Positions 1 to 7,586 of a stretch of 37,965 nucleotides of DNA are shown in pieces; position 1 is the stretch's first letter, and each line of letters starts with the position of its first letter. The position numbers and the translations under genes were made by a program. Under the pieces are notes generated by a model. It did not search any database and was not told where the DNA came from. It saw only the letters and a program-made list of their open reading frames with translations. Origin of the DNA: PWPS01 sp964507105 (GTDB lineage: Bacteria > Patescibacteriota > Minisyncoccia > Minisyncoccales > PWPS01); contig CAZDOR010000005.1 in NCBI GenBank assembly GCA_964507105.1, positions 1 to 37,965 of the forward strand, in the 5' to 3' direction.

Positions 1-196
1 CCTTAAAATTGAGGGGTATTATGAGAAAGTATGAGTGGATTAATGGTTCCTCTTTCCGGTTTTCTTGATAGGTGCCGTAGGGTTGAGGCTGATACAGAGC
101 TTTATCTTTCGGGAGTCCATTTACAGTTCCTGAATAATTTAGGAAAGCAAATTTTTAATATTTTATTATAATGTCAGTTCGGTAAGGTTAAGTCTT
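1..196. other. non-coding stretch, nothing recognised
   Basis: All three forward frames are broken by stops and no long reverse frame is present. A 15-codon frame starts at the ATG at position 21 behind a GAGGGG sequence and ends at 68, but nothing else supports it. A TATAAT at 167-172 has no good -35 partner. This may be the 3' untranslated part of a gene lying before the window. Confidence 0.4.
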
Positions 197-225
197 TTGA
201 CAAACTATTTTCAGTATAGTATTAT
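197..225 (+). promoter_or_regulatory. sigma70-type promoter of the cold-shock gene
   Basis: TTGACA at 197-202, a 17-nt spacer and TATTAT at 220-225. The -35 is a perfect consensus and the -10 has 5 of 6 matches. The start of transcription would fall near 232, giving a leader of about 60 nt before the ATG at 293. Confidence 0.7.
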
Positions 226-231
226 TCTTTC

Positions 232-292
232 AGTGGTTCGGAAGGAGTTAGTCGAGTCGTATTCGGCCACTTAAGAAGCTAATTTACAATTC
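232..292 (+). promoter_or_regulatory. cold-shock mRNA leader with hairpin
   Basis: AGTGG at 232-236 pairs with CCACT at 267-271 and encloses the only AAGGAG-like sequence (242-247). That sequence is about 45 nt before the start codon, so it is not a normal ribosome site for this gene. Structured leaders are usual for cold-shock mRNAs; a thermosensing role here is inference. Confidence 0.35.
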
Positions 293-487
293 ATGAAAGG
301 TACCATCAAAACTCTTACACAAAGAGGCTTCGGGTTTATTGGCCAAGAAGGAGAAGATGACATTTTCTTTCATTCCAATGATCTTTCCGGAGTAGAATTC
401 GACGACTTGGAAGTCGGCGATGAGGTAGAATTTGAGGTTGTTGAATCTCAAAAAGGACCGAAAGCGGTTGACGTAACTCGCGCATAA
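293..487 (+). CDS. cspA: cold-shock protein, CspA family
   Basis: This 64-aa protein is a single cold-shock (OB-fold) domain. The RNP1-like motif RGFGFI lies at residues 11-16 and the RNP2-like motif DIFFH at 24-28; both supply the aromatic residues that stack on single-stranded RNA. The family acts as an RNA chaperone that melts structure in cytoplasmic mRNAs. Length and fold match ordinary bacterial Csp proteins, including the acidic stretch in the second half. The ATG at 293 has no Shine-Dalgarno sequence but is the only start giving the family N-terminus. The gene is monocistronic, with its own promoter and terminator. Whether it is cold-induced or constitutive cannot be told from sequence; the strong promoter and leader suggest high expression. 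Confidence 0.95.
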   Translation: MKGTIKTLTQRGFGFIGQEGEDDIFFHSNDLSGVEFDDLEVGDEVEFEVVESQKGPKAVDVTRA

Positions 488-501
488 CTCTTTGTAAAAA
501 G

Positions 502-530
502 AAAGTCCCCGCTTCAAGGGGATTTTCTTT
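502..530 (+). terminator. rho-independent terminator after cspA
   Basis: A 9-bp stem (AAAGTCCCC at 502-510 with GGGGATTTT at 518-526, one G-T pair) has a 7-nt loop and is followed by a T-rich tail to 530. It lies 15 nt after the stop codon. Confidence 0.85.
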
Positions 531-548
531 TCTTAAAGATGATATTAT

Positions 549-1334
549 ATGATTAAAAACGGATTGGCTTTAGGTTCCGGCGGTGCCAGGGGTTATGCTC
601 ACATCGGAGTTCTTAAAGCTTTAATTGAACATAACTGGAGATTGGACCTGATAACGGGTTCATCAATAGGTGCTCTGGTGGGAGTTCTGTATTCTTATTA
701 TGGATCGGCTGAAAAACTCGAAGAAGTCATGCTTGATTCTTATTGGCGTGAAGCTTTAGAAATGACCGGCATATCCAGGGGTGGGGTGATGTCCGCTGAA
801 AAAGTCCAAAAGTTTATTGAGAAATTTATCGGCGACCTTCGCTTGGAAGACTTGAATCTCCCGGTGGGAGTGGTTACCACCGATTTCGATACTTCGGAAA
901 CCGTTTTGATTAGAAAAGGTAGGGCTTCTCGGGCTGTTCAGGCCAGCATAGCTTTCCCTTTATTCATGGAACCTCTCCAATTTAACGGGAGGGTTTTTTG
1001 GGACGGCGGACTTTCAAGCCAGATTCCCGCCAAGGCTGCTCGGCAGATGGGAGCCACCAGGGTGATTGGAGTTAACTTGAATAAAAAATTGGGAAAGGAA
1101 TCTCCTTATGATGAAATGACTCCCTATTCGGTTGGAAGAAGAGCTATAGAAACTTTACAGCACCAAATGACCAAAATTTCAATGGAAGAGGTTGATGTTA
1201 AAATAACTCCCGATCTCGACAGTACGGTCTTGTTGGGAGTCGGAACATTAATTAAAAAAGATGAAGGAAAAGAAATAATCAAAAAAGGATACGAGGAGGC
1301 GAAAAAGGTGATTGAAAATATTGAAAATGAGTAA
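549..1334 (+). CDS. patatin-like phospholipase, RssA/NTE family
   Basis: This 261-aa protein is a patatin-type lipid acyl hydrolase. The oxyanion-hole motif GSGGARG is at residues 9-15, the nucleophile elbow GSSIG at 37-41 (Ser39), and the Asp of the catalytic dyad in DGG at 152-154. Length and motif spacing match the RssA-like family of small bacterial patatins. It has no signal peptide or membrane segment, so it probably works in the cytoplasm or at the inner membrane face, releasing fatty acids from phospholipids. The true substrate is unknown. Its last codons overlap the start of the RNase R gene, which suggests a shared transcript. The ATG has no Shine-Dalgarno sequence. Confidence 0.9.
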   Translation: MIKNGLALGSGGARGYAHIGVLKALIEHNWRLDLITGSSIGALVGVLYSYYGSAEKLEEVMLDSYWREALEMTGISRGGVMSAEKVQKFIEKFIGDLRLEDLNLPVGVVTTDFDTSETVLIRKGRASRAVQASIAFPLFMEPLQFNGRVFWDGGLSSQIPAKAARQMGATRVIGVNLNKKLGKESPYDEMTPYSVGRRAIETLQHQMTKISMEEVDVKITPDLDSTVLLGVGTLIKKDEGKEIIKKGYEEAKKVIENIENE

Positions 1335-3198
1335 AAAAATAAAAGGAAAAATTAGCCTGACCGATTCCGGAACCGGATATTTTTCCGGTGATGAAATCGA
1401 TGAAGATATAAAGGTAGAAAATAAGTTTTTAAACACCGCTTTGGACGGAGACGAAGTGGAAATATCGCTATTCCCCGAAAAGGATGGCGAAATGAAAAAA
1501 GGAGAGGTTCTTCGGGTTTTAAATAGAAAAAAAACTCGTTTCGTAGGGGTTTTAGACAAGAAGAAAAGTTATTCCTTTTTGATTCCCGATGACAGAAAAA
1601 TGTATGTTGATATTTTCATTCCTACGGCTGATAAAGAGATAAAGGACGGCGACAAAGCTCTGGTTGAAATTGTTGATTGGGACAGAGCGGAAAAATCACC
1701 GGAAGGAAAAATAGTTAAAGTTTTGGGCCCTAAAGGGGAAGAGAAAGTTGAAAGAGAAGCCATCGTTTTGGAAAGCGGTCTGGAGGTTGATTTCAAGGAA
1801 GAAATAAAAGAGCAGGCTCAAAAGATAAAAAAGAAAGCTCCGGGAATGAAAAAACAAACCGAGCCGAACAGAAGAGATATGCGGGATGCAAAAACTTTCA
1901 CCATAGACCCCAAAACGGCCAAAGATTTCGATGACGCCCTTTCTTTTGAAAAATTGTCCGATAATCTTTTTCGGGTTGGTATTCATATTGCTGATGTAAG
2001 CTTTTATATAAAGGAAGGAACTCCGATTGATGAAGAAGCTAAAAAGAGAAGTTTTTCGATTTACATGGTTGGTGAGACGGTTCCCATGCTTCCCGAAGTT
2101 TTATCCAATGATCTCTGTAGTTTGAATCCCGGTGAAGAAAAGCTCGCCTTTTCCGTGGTCTTGGAAATCAACGGAGAAGGGAAGGTGCTTGATGAGTGGG
2201 TCGGGGAGACCGTTATAGAGTCCGACCGGCGATATACTTACGGAGATGCGATGAAACGAATTAATGAAGGGGAAAACTCTTTAACTACTCTTAATGAAAT
2301 TGCTCAAAATCTTCGTCGAAAACGAATTGAAAACGGTTCGTTGAAATTTAATACCGATGAAGTTGTGTTTAACCTTGACGATAACGGAAGACCGATTGAC
2401 ATAAATAAAAAAGAAGTGCTTGAAACTCACGAATTGATAGAAGAATTTATGCTTTTGGCCAATCGTACGGTAGCTAAAAAATTTGGAAATGATCCCTTCG
2501 TCTTTCGCGTTCACGAAGACCCGGAAAAAGAAACCATTCGGGAACTGAAAGGATTCCTTAAAGGCCTCGGTTACGATGTAAATTTGGAAGATAAAATAAC
2601 TTCCGAAAAGATAAATGAAATAATAGACGAGGTAGAGGGGAAGTCAGTTGAATTTTTGGTCAACAACATTATTCTCAGATCAATGACCAAGGCCTATTAT
2701 GATACCAAAAACGTGGGTCATTTCGGGTTGGCCCTGAAAAAATATACGCATTTCACTTCTCCGATAAGGCGTTATGCCGATTTAACGGTTCACAGGTTGG
2801 TGAAAAAGAAATTGAAGGATAAAAAGGCTGAAAGCACGGACCACTATAAAGAAATATGCAAGACCGTTTCCGAAAACGAGCTTCGAGCTTTGGATGCCGA
2901 ACGGGAATCAATCGCCTATAAGAAATGCGAATACATGCTTGATAAAGTCGGCCAAAAAAGAAAAGCCGTTATCTCCGGGATAACCCGGTGGGGAATATAT
3001 GTCAGAGATCTCGATTCGTTCGTTGAAGGGATGATTCCTTTGCGTAGTTTGGAAGATGATTATTACGTTTTGGACCAAGAAAATTACAGGTTAATAGGCA
3101 AAAACACGAACAAGCGATTTTCGCTGGGGGACAAAATCAAAGTGAGATTGGATAGTGTTGATCTCGAATCGAAATTAATCGATTTTAGGATTGTTTGA
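1327..3198 (+). CDS. rnr: ribonuclease R (RNB-family 3'-5' exoribonuclease)
   Basis: This is a protein of about 623 aa. N-terminal OB/cold-shock-like domains are followed by the RNB catalytic domain: TIDPKTAKDFDDA holds the metal-binding aspartates and HFTSPIRRYADL is the family signature. A C-terminal S1 domain begins around GQKRKAVISGITRWG. The enzyme degrades RNA processively from the 3' end, including structured and rRNA fragments. It is shorter than E. coli RNase R (about 810 aa) because it lacks the long basic tail. The start is uncertain: ATG at 1327 gives a clean N-terminus, while a TTG at 1312 follows a GGAGG sequence by about 12 nt. Both overlap the end of the patatin gene. Confidence 0.93.
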   Translation: MSKKIKGKISLTDSGTGYFSGDEIDEDIKVENKFLNTALDGDEVEISLFPEKDGEMKKGEVLRVLNRKKTRFVGVLDKKKSYSFLIPDDRKMYVDIFIPTADKEIKDGDKALVEIVDWDRAEKSPEGKIVKVLGPKGEEKVEREAIVLESGLEVDFKEEIKEQAQKIKKKAPGMKKQTEPNRRDMRDAKTFTIDPKTAKDFDDALSFEKLSDNLFRVGIHIADVSFYIKEGTPIDEEAKKRSFSIYMVGETVPMLPEVLSNDLCSLNPGEEKLAFSVVLEINGEGKVLDEWVGETVIESDRRYTYGDAMKRINEGENSLTTLNEIAQNLRRKRIENGSLKFNTDEVVFNLDDNGRPIDINKKEVLETHELIEEFMLLANRTVAKKFGNDPFVFRVHEDPEKETIRELKGFLKGLGYDVNLEDKITSEKINEIIDEVEGKSVEFLVNNIILRSMTKAYYDTKNVGHFGLALKKYTHFTSPIRRYADLTVHRLVKKKLKDKKAESTDHYKEICKTVSENELRALDAERESIAYKKCEYMLDKVGQKRKAVISGITRWGIYVRDLDSFVEGMIPLRSLEDDYYVLDQENYRLIGKNTNKRFSLGDKIKVRLDSVDLESKLIDFRIV

Positions 3199-3201
3199 AA
3201 T

Positions 3202-3230
3202 TTGATTTTTTAGCATTCAAGTGTTATGAT
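3202..3230 (+). promoter_or_regulatory. promoter of the V-ATPase operon
   Basis: TTGATT at 3202-3207, a 17-nt spacer and TATGAT at 3225-3230, preceded by TGT (extended -10). Transcription would start near 3237, about 28 nt before the first ATPase gene. No internal promoter is needed to explain the following nine tightly packed genes. Confidence 0.6.
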
Positions 3231-3264
3231 TAAGAGGTTCAAATTGATTTTAAATTAATAGATT

Positions 3265-3570
3265 ATGCAAGATTCTCTGACGCAAATTAAAATTGTTGAA
3301 GAAAAAGCTCAAGATGAATTGGAGCAACTTAAAAACAAACTGAAAAAAGAAAAAAGAGAGCGAGAAAATGAGTGGAATGAAAAGATGGAAAATCTTAAAT
3401 CCGAATACTCTCAAAGGATGATAAGTTTAGAGAGTGAAATCGAGGACGACTTTAAAAAGAAACAAGACATCTTAAAAGAAGAGCATAGAGAAAAGGTAAA
3501 ACGAATAAAAGAAAGATTTAAAAATAATTTAAACTCTTTTTCTGAAGAAATTTTGAATAATCTGTCATGA
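3265..3570 (+). CDS. V-type ATPase peripheral stalk subunit, G/H type
   Basis: This 101-aa protein is almost entirely a charged Glu/Lys-rich coiled coil. That is how the G/H stalk subunit looks, the partner of subunit E that holds the A3B3 head against rotation. The sequence alone is too generic to name. The assignment rests on its place as the first gene of a complete ATPase operon, where E. hirae has ntpF, and on size. The stop overlaps the start of subunit I by four bases (ATGA), so translation is probably coupled. No Shine-Dalgarno sequence precedes the ATG. Confidence 0.8.
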   Translation: MQDSLTQIKIVEEKAQDELEQLKNKLKKEKRERENEWNEKMENLKSEYSQRMISLESEIEDDFKKKQDILKEEHREKVKRIKERFKNNLNSFSEEILNNLS

Positions 3571-5486
3571 ATCTTTCCGCGAAAAAGTTTGAAATAATAG
3601 CACTCAAGAGCAAGTGCGAAGAAATCCTCGAAGAGATGCAAACTGCCGGAGTCGCAGAAATTATCTCTTTAAAAATGAATGAGGATGAGAGGTCGCCGGA
3701 TTCCGATCTCGAAAAAGAAAAGAGCCAAGCCGAACTCAGGTTGGCTGAAATGAAGTTTGCCAAAAATTTCTTGTCCAGATTTGCCGAGGAAGATGGGTTC
3801 GTTGCTAATTTGATTGACAGTTTTTTTCCTGAAAAGAAGAAATATTCCCTGGAAGAACTTCAAAACTTAGCGAACTCGGAGACTACGACCGAACTTATTG
3901 AATCCTGTAACAGACTTGAAAAAGGATTGAATAAAACCGACTCCCAGATTGATAACCTTGAAAGAGAAGTGGAAGAGTTGAAAAAATTTTCCGGAATTTC
4001 AATTAGTTGTATTGAGAATTTTAAAAATTTTTCCGTATTCTTTGGATCCATCGTAAAAGATAAAAAAGAAGAACTTATAGATGCTTTAAAAGATGAAAGC
4101 ATCTTTTTTCATATTAAATGGGGTGGAGAAAATGAGTCAAAAAGAAGAGGGTTTTATATGGTCTACCCCAAAGATAAACCCGAACTGGTTGATTTGGCAA
4201 AAGATGTTGGAGCTAAAGAAGAGTCTTGCTTTTGGACCAGACCGCCGGCTGATCTTCTTTCTGAAAAAAGAGCGGAAATAGAGGAGCTTAAGAAGAAAAG
4301 AGTTAAAAAAAGAAAAAAAGCTAAAGAACTTACCGAGCAAATTCCGAAGTTGAAGGCCTTGATAGACTGGTACGATTGGGAGCTTGAGAAGTATAAAACC
4401 TTTGAAAAGGCTAAAAAAACCGATACTTATTTTTATTTGAAAGCGTGGGTTATAGCCGGAAAGAAAGAAAAATTAAAGGAAAAAATTAGCCGAATTACTC
4501 CCTATTACATAATAAGAGAGCTTGAAACTGAAGAAGAGGACAAACCTCCGGTAGTTATTTCCAATAGTAGCGTGATGAAAAGTTTTGAAACCGTAACCGG
4601 TGTTTATGGGATGCCTCAAGAAGATGAGCCCGATCCGACTCCCTTTTTAGCTCCATTTTTTGCGGTTGCATTCGGTTTGGCACTTTCGGATGCGGGTTAT
4701 GGGCTCTTGCTTATGGCTCTTTCTTTCGTTATGAGCAAAAAACTCAAGGACTCCAAAGACTTCTTCAATCTATTCATTATTTCCGGTCTTTTCACCGTAT
4801 TAGCCGGTCTTTTTACGGGCACGTTTTTTGGAACGGACCTATTTGAAGGTTTAAGGTTTGTCGATGCCGTTGATGATCCGATCGAGGTGCTTTTTTTGGT
4901 TTCGGTTTTCGGAGTAATTCAGCTTTTTGTTGGGATTTTGGTTGGACTTTTTTGGAACTATAAGCAAGGGAAAACGGCGGTTGCTTTTGGAGAAAAAGGC
5001 GGATCGGTCGTTTTCTTTTTGGGAATCGGGCTTTTTGCTCTCACCCGAGAATTTATGGTTTTAGTCGGTGCTGTTTTAGCGATGATGGGACTCAATATTG
5101 TATTTTCCGAGAATGAATCAATCTTTAAGAGAGTGTTTTCCGGGTTCGGTTCGCTTTATGATCTTATCGGATACTTTTCAGATGTCTTATCCTATTCCAG
5201 ACTTTTGGCCTTGGGTCTTGCTACGGGAATTATTGCCATGACAATCAATATGATTGCGGGTATTTTCATGGAAATGATTCCGGTCGCGGGACTGAATGTT
5301 GCCGTTGCCGGGTTCGTATTGGTTTTTGGCCATATAGCCAATCTTCTAATCAACGCCCTTAGTAGCTTTATTCATGCCGCAAGACTTCAATTTGTTGAAT
5401 TCTTCGGTAACTTCATGGAGGGTGGAGGAAGGAGATTTAAGCCATTCGCGAAGCAAGGTCGATTTATTAAAATTATTAAAAAATAA
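3567..5486 (+). CDS. ntpI: V-type ATPase subunit I (a subunit)
   Basis: This 639-aa protein has a hydrophilic coiled-coil half (to about residue 350) that forms the stalk contact, then a membrane half with about seven or eight hydrophobic helices. The motif SYSRLLALG contains Arg545, equivalent to the essential arginine of the a subunit that faces the ion-binding carboxylate of the rotor ring and drives ion release. The motifs PFFAVAFGLALSDAGYG and FVEFFGNFMEGGG are also typical. The length is close to the E. hirae and Thermus subunits. The first ATG overlaps the previous stop. Together with subunit K it forms the ion channel of the complex. Confidence 0.95.
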   Translation: MNLSAKKFEIIALKSKCEEILEEMQTAGVAEIISLKMNEDERSPDSDLEKEKSQAELRLAEMKFAKNFLSRFAEEDGFVANLIDSFFPEKKKYSLEELQNLANSETTTELIESCNRLEKGLNKTDSQIDNLEREVEELKKFSGISISCIENFKNFSVFFGSIVKDKKEELIDALKDESIFFHIKWGGENESKRRGFYMVYPKDKPELVDLAKDVGAKEESCFWTRPPADLLSEKRAEIEELKKKRVKKRKKAKELTEQIPKLKALIDWYDWELEKYKTFEKAKKTDTYFYLKAWVIAGKKEKLKEKISRITPYYIIRELETEEEDKPPVVISNSSVMKSFETVTGVYGMPQEDEPDPTPFLAPFFAVAFGLALSDAGYGLLLMALSFVMSKKLKDSKDFFNLFIISGLFTVLAGLFTGTFFGTDLFEGLRFVDAVDDPIEVLFLVSVFGVIQLFVGILVGLFWNYKQGKTAVAFGEKGGSVVFFLGIGLFALTREFMVLVGAVLAMMGLNIVFSENESIFKRVFSGFGSLYDLIGYFSDVLSYSRLLALGLATGIIAMTINMIAGIFMEMIPVAGLNVAVAGFVLVFGHIANLLINALSSFIHAARLQFVEFFGNFMEGGGRRFKPFAKQGRFIKIIKK

Positions 5487-5498
5487 CCAATTAATATT

Positions 5499-5972
5499 AT
5501 GGAATTAGGACTTATTCTTGGCATACTTGGAGCCGGTTTGGCGGTAACTCTGCCCTCGATCGGTTCGGCAGTCGCACTTTCCGAAGTAGGTAGATCCGCA
5601 GCCGGACTTATTTCCGAAGAACCGGAAAAATTCGGTAAAGCGCTTTTACTTCAGGTTTTACCCGGTACGCAGGGTATTTACGGTTTCTTGGCAGCGGTTT
5701 TGGTGCTGCAGGAAATAGGCCTTTTTGGAGATGAAGTTGTAGAGGTCTCCACGAGTGCCGGATGGCAAATTCTTTTAGCTTGCATTCCGATAACTTTTGC
5801 AGGAATTATTTCGGGGATATTTCAGGGAAAGGTATCCGTTTCCGGTATTTCCACTTTAGCTAAAAAACCGGAAGAAGCCGGTAAGGCTATAATTCTTTCC
5901 GCAATGGTCGAGACTTATGCTGTTATTGCACTTCTTTTAACTATTCTTATTCTCAACGGAATAACCGTTTAA
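5499..5972 (+). CDS. ntpK: V-type ATPase subunit K (rotor-ring proteolipid)
   Basis: This 157-aa protein is two fused helical hairpins (four membrane helices), the 16-kDa form of the c subunit. The ion site is complete: Leu54, Thr57 and Gln58 in LPGTQGIYGF, Gln109 in FQGK, and Glu138 in MVETYA. They match the Leu61, Thr64, Gln65, Gln110 and Glu139 that hold Na+ in E. hirae NtpK. Only the second hairpin carries the carboxylate, as in other V-type rings with fewer ion sites per helix. Na+ coupling is therefore likely but inferred. The gene sits 12 nt after subunit I and before subunit E. Confidence 0.96.
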   Translation: MELGLILGILGAGLAVTLPSIGSAVALSEVGRSAAGLISEEPEKFGKALLLQVLPGTQGIYGFLAAVLVLQEIGLFGDEVVEVSTSAGWQILLACIPITFAGIISGIFQGKVSVSGISTLAKKPEEAGKAIILSAMVETYAVIALLLTILILNGITV

Positions 5973-5976
5973 ACTT

Positions 5977-6555
5977 ATGCCACTCGAAGATTTATTGGCC
6001 AAAGTAAAAGATGAAAAGCGTCAGGAAGAAAAGTCTCTGAAAAAAGAGCATAGGGCTGCTTTGGAAGATTTGGATAACCGAAAAAAAGAAGAGTTGGAAA
6101 GCCTGAAGAAAAAACTGGAAAGAGAATTGGAAGAAAAAAAGAAAGACCTGCTTGGAAAAAAGGAAAGGCAAACGTTCTTCAATTTAAAAATGAAGAGATT
6201 AGAACTTAAAAAAGAGCTTTTGGAAGAGGCTAAATCTCAAGCCCTGAAAGATCTGGAGGATTTATCGGTCGAAAAAAAGAAAAAGATCTACCTTAATTAT
6301 CTGAAAGAAGAAAAAGAGCTTTTGGAAGAGGCATCCGAGATAGCCGTTCCCGAAGGGAAAAGGAAAAAGCTGACTCCAATTTTGAAAGAGGCGGGAATCG
6401 GCAAGGATCCGGTTGAAAGAGATTTGGACTTCAATGAAGGATTTTTAGTCAAGGGGGGGAGATGGAAGCTCGAGATCACTTTGGAAGAGATTTTGGAAAA
6501 GCAAGTGGAAAGAGACAAAAAAGAGTTTATTAATCTTCTTTTCGGAGATTTATGA
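5977..6555 (+). CDS. ntpE: V-type ATPase peripheral stalk subunit E
   Basis: This 192-aa protein has a long charged coiled coil over its first 110 residues and a compact C-terminal domain, the layout of subunit E. The C-terminal part binds the top of subunit B and the coiled coil pairs with the G/H subunit. The C-terminal stretch VERDLDFNEGFLVKGGRW resembles the conserved strand of the family (often ...GG.vl...dG...). It follows the K gene by 4 nt and overlaps the C gene by four bases (ATGA). The coiled coil gives little specific signal, so position in the operon adds weight to the call. Confidence 0.88.
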   Translation: MPLEDLLAKVKDEKRQEEKSLKKEHRAALEDLDNRKKEELESLKKKLERELEEKKKDLLGKKERQTFFNLKMKRLELKKELLEEAKSQALKDLEDLSVEKKKKIYLNYLKEEKELLEEASEIAVPEGKRKKLTPILKEAGIGKDPVERDLDFNEGFLVKGGRWKLEITLEEILEKQVERDKKEFINLLFGDL

Positions 6556-7280
6556 AGCATCTGTTTTTAAATTCTTATTTGAATGCTATTGAGAAGCATA
6601 TTGCGGATCAAATTGATTTCGATCGGATGATCAATGCCGAAAGTAAAGAGAAAGCGATGGAAGTTCTTCAGGACACCGACTACGGCAGGTGGTCTTTGGA
6701 GTCCGATAGCTTGGAGGAGATTTTCGAAAAGGAGAAATCTTTTTTTGTTGATGATCTTTCTCGAATGGGAGCCGGTAAGCTCAGGGATTTATTTTCTTTG
6801 AGAGCCGATATTGTTAATTTGAGAGTATTCCTCAAGAGTAAGTTATTTAATTTGGAATCCGGTTCGTTGGTTGAGTGGGGGAAAAATAAAAAGGAGCTGG
6901 TGAAAGAATTTGGAGAAGAGATTGAAAAAGCTAAAGAAATTGACAGCCCGGCGAAACTGGATGATTACTTAACTGAGGTTTATCTTGAAAAACTCAAAAA
7001 GTTTTCTGCTGGAGAAAGGGTGGTTGAAGAGTTTATTGATAATTATCAAGAGATATTGACCAATTATCAAGGAGAGATTAGAGATAAAAAGATAAAAAGT
7101 CTTGAAGATGAGTTTATTTCTGAAAATACTAAAAAGAATGTAGGTTTAGCTCCCGTATTTGCATTCTTCATGAAAAAGTGGAGAGCTGAAAAGAAAGTGA
7201 GAACGATTATAACCGGTAAAGAGATTGAGTTCAGCCCTAAAAAAATTAAGAATTTAGTTGAAGATCTTAGAAGTATATGA
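6552..7280 (+). CDS. ntpC: V-type ATPase subunit C (central-stalk d type), short
   Basis: This 242-aa helical protein matches subunit C in its N-terminal DTDYGRW region and in the C-terminal GLAPVFAFFMKKWRAEKKVR followed by a GKEI...SPKKI ending. The subunit is a funnel that sits on the K ring and receives the D/F shaft. Family members are usually 320-350 aa and are built from three related helical modules, so this one appears to lack roughly one module. The frame is open and uninterrupted, so this is shortening rather than a broken gene. It overlaps both neighbours by four bases. Confidence 0.88.
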   Translation: MKHLFLNSYLNAIEKHIADQIDFDRMINAESKEKAMEVLQDTDYGRWSLESDSLEEIFEKEKSFFVDDLSRMGAGKLRDLFSLRADIVNLRVFLKSKLFNLESGSLVEWGKNKKELVKEFGEEIEKAKEIDSPAKLDDYLTEVYLEKLKKFSAGERVVEEFIDNYQEILTNYQGEIRDKKIKSLEDEFISENTKKNVGLAPVFAFFMKKWRAEKKVRTIITGKEIEFSPKKIKNLVEDLRSI

Positions 7281-7564
7281 GTAATATAGCTTTCATAGGA
7301 CCGACAAATTATTACAGAGTTTTTAAACTCTTGGGGTTCGATTGTTTCGAATCCAAAAATAAAAAGGAAACCGAAGAGCTCATAGAAGAGCTCAAAAAGA
7401 GTTATGATCTTATTTTTACTACTGAAGACTTGATATCTGCGAGTGGTTTGGGTGTCGTAGTTTTGCCCGGGCTGAAAGAAGCCAAAGAAAAAACCGCTCT
7501 TAAAAAACAGGTTGAAAAAGCTTTGGGTGGTGCGGTTTCCGGTTCATTTTTGGATTCAGAATAA
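7277..7564 (+). CDS. ntpG: V-type ATPase subunit F
   Basis: This 95-aa protein is the small central-stalk subunit F (called NtpG in E. hirae). The start NIAFIGPTNYYRVFKLLGF matches the family pattern of a beta strand followed by a glycine turn and a hydrophobic helix, and the PGLKEAKEK segment lies where members have a conserved proline. It binds the shaft subunit D and stabilises rotation. The typical length is about 100 aa. The start overlaps the end of subunit C by four bases. Confidence 0.88.
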   Translation: MSNIAFIGPTNYYRVFKLLGFDCFESKNKKETEELIEELKKSYDLIFTTEDLISASGLGVVVLPGLKEAKEKTALKKQVEKALGGAVSGSFLDSE

Positions 7565-7586
7565 CTAAGGATAAATAATAAATATT

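Noticed and set aside
281..293. TACAAT at 285-290 as a -10 for a leaderless cspA
   Set aside because: It would start transcription after the ATG. The TTGACA/TATTAT pair at 197-225 explains the gene better.
7330..7360. GGTTCGATTGTTTCGAATCC, resembling a tRNA T-arm
   Set aside because: It is within ntpG coding sequence (subunit F) and no acceptor, D or anticodon arm surrounds it.
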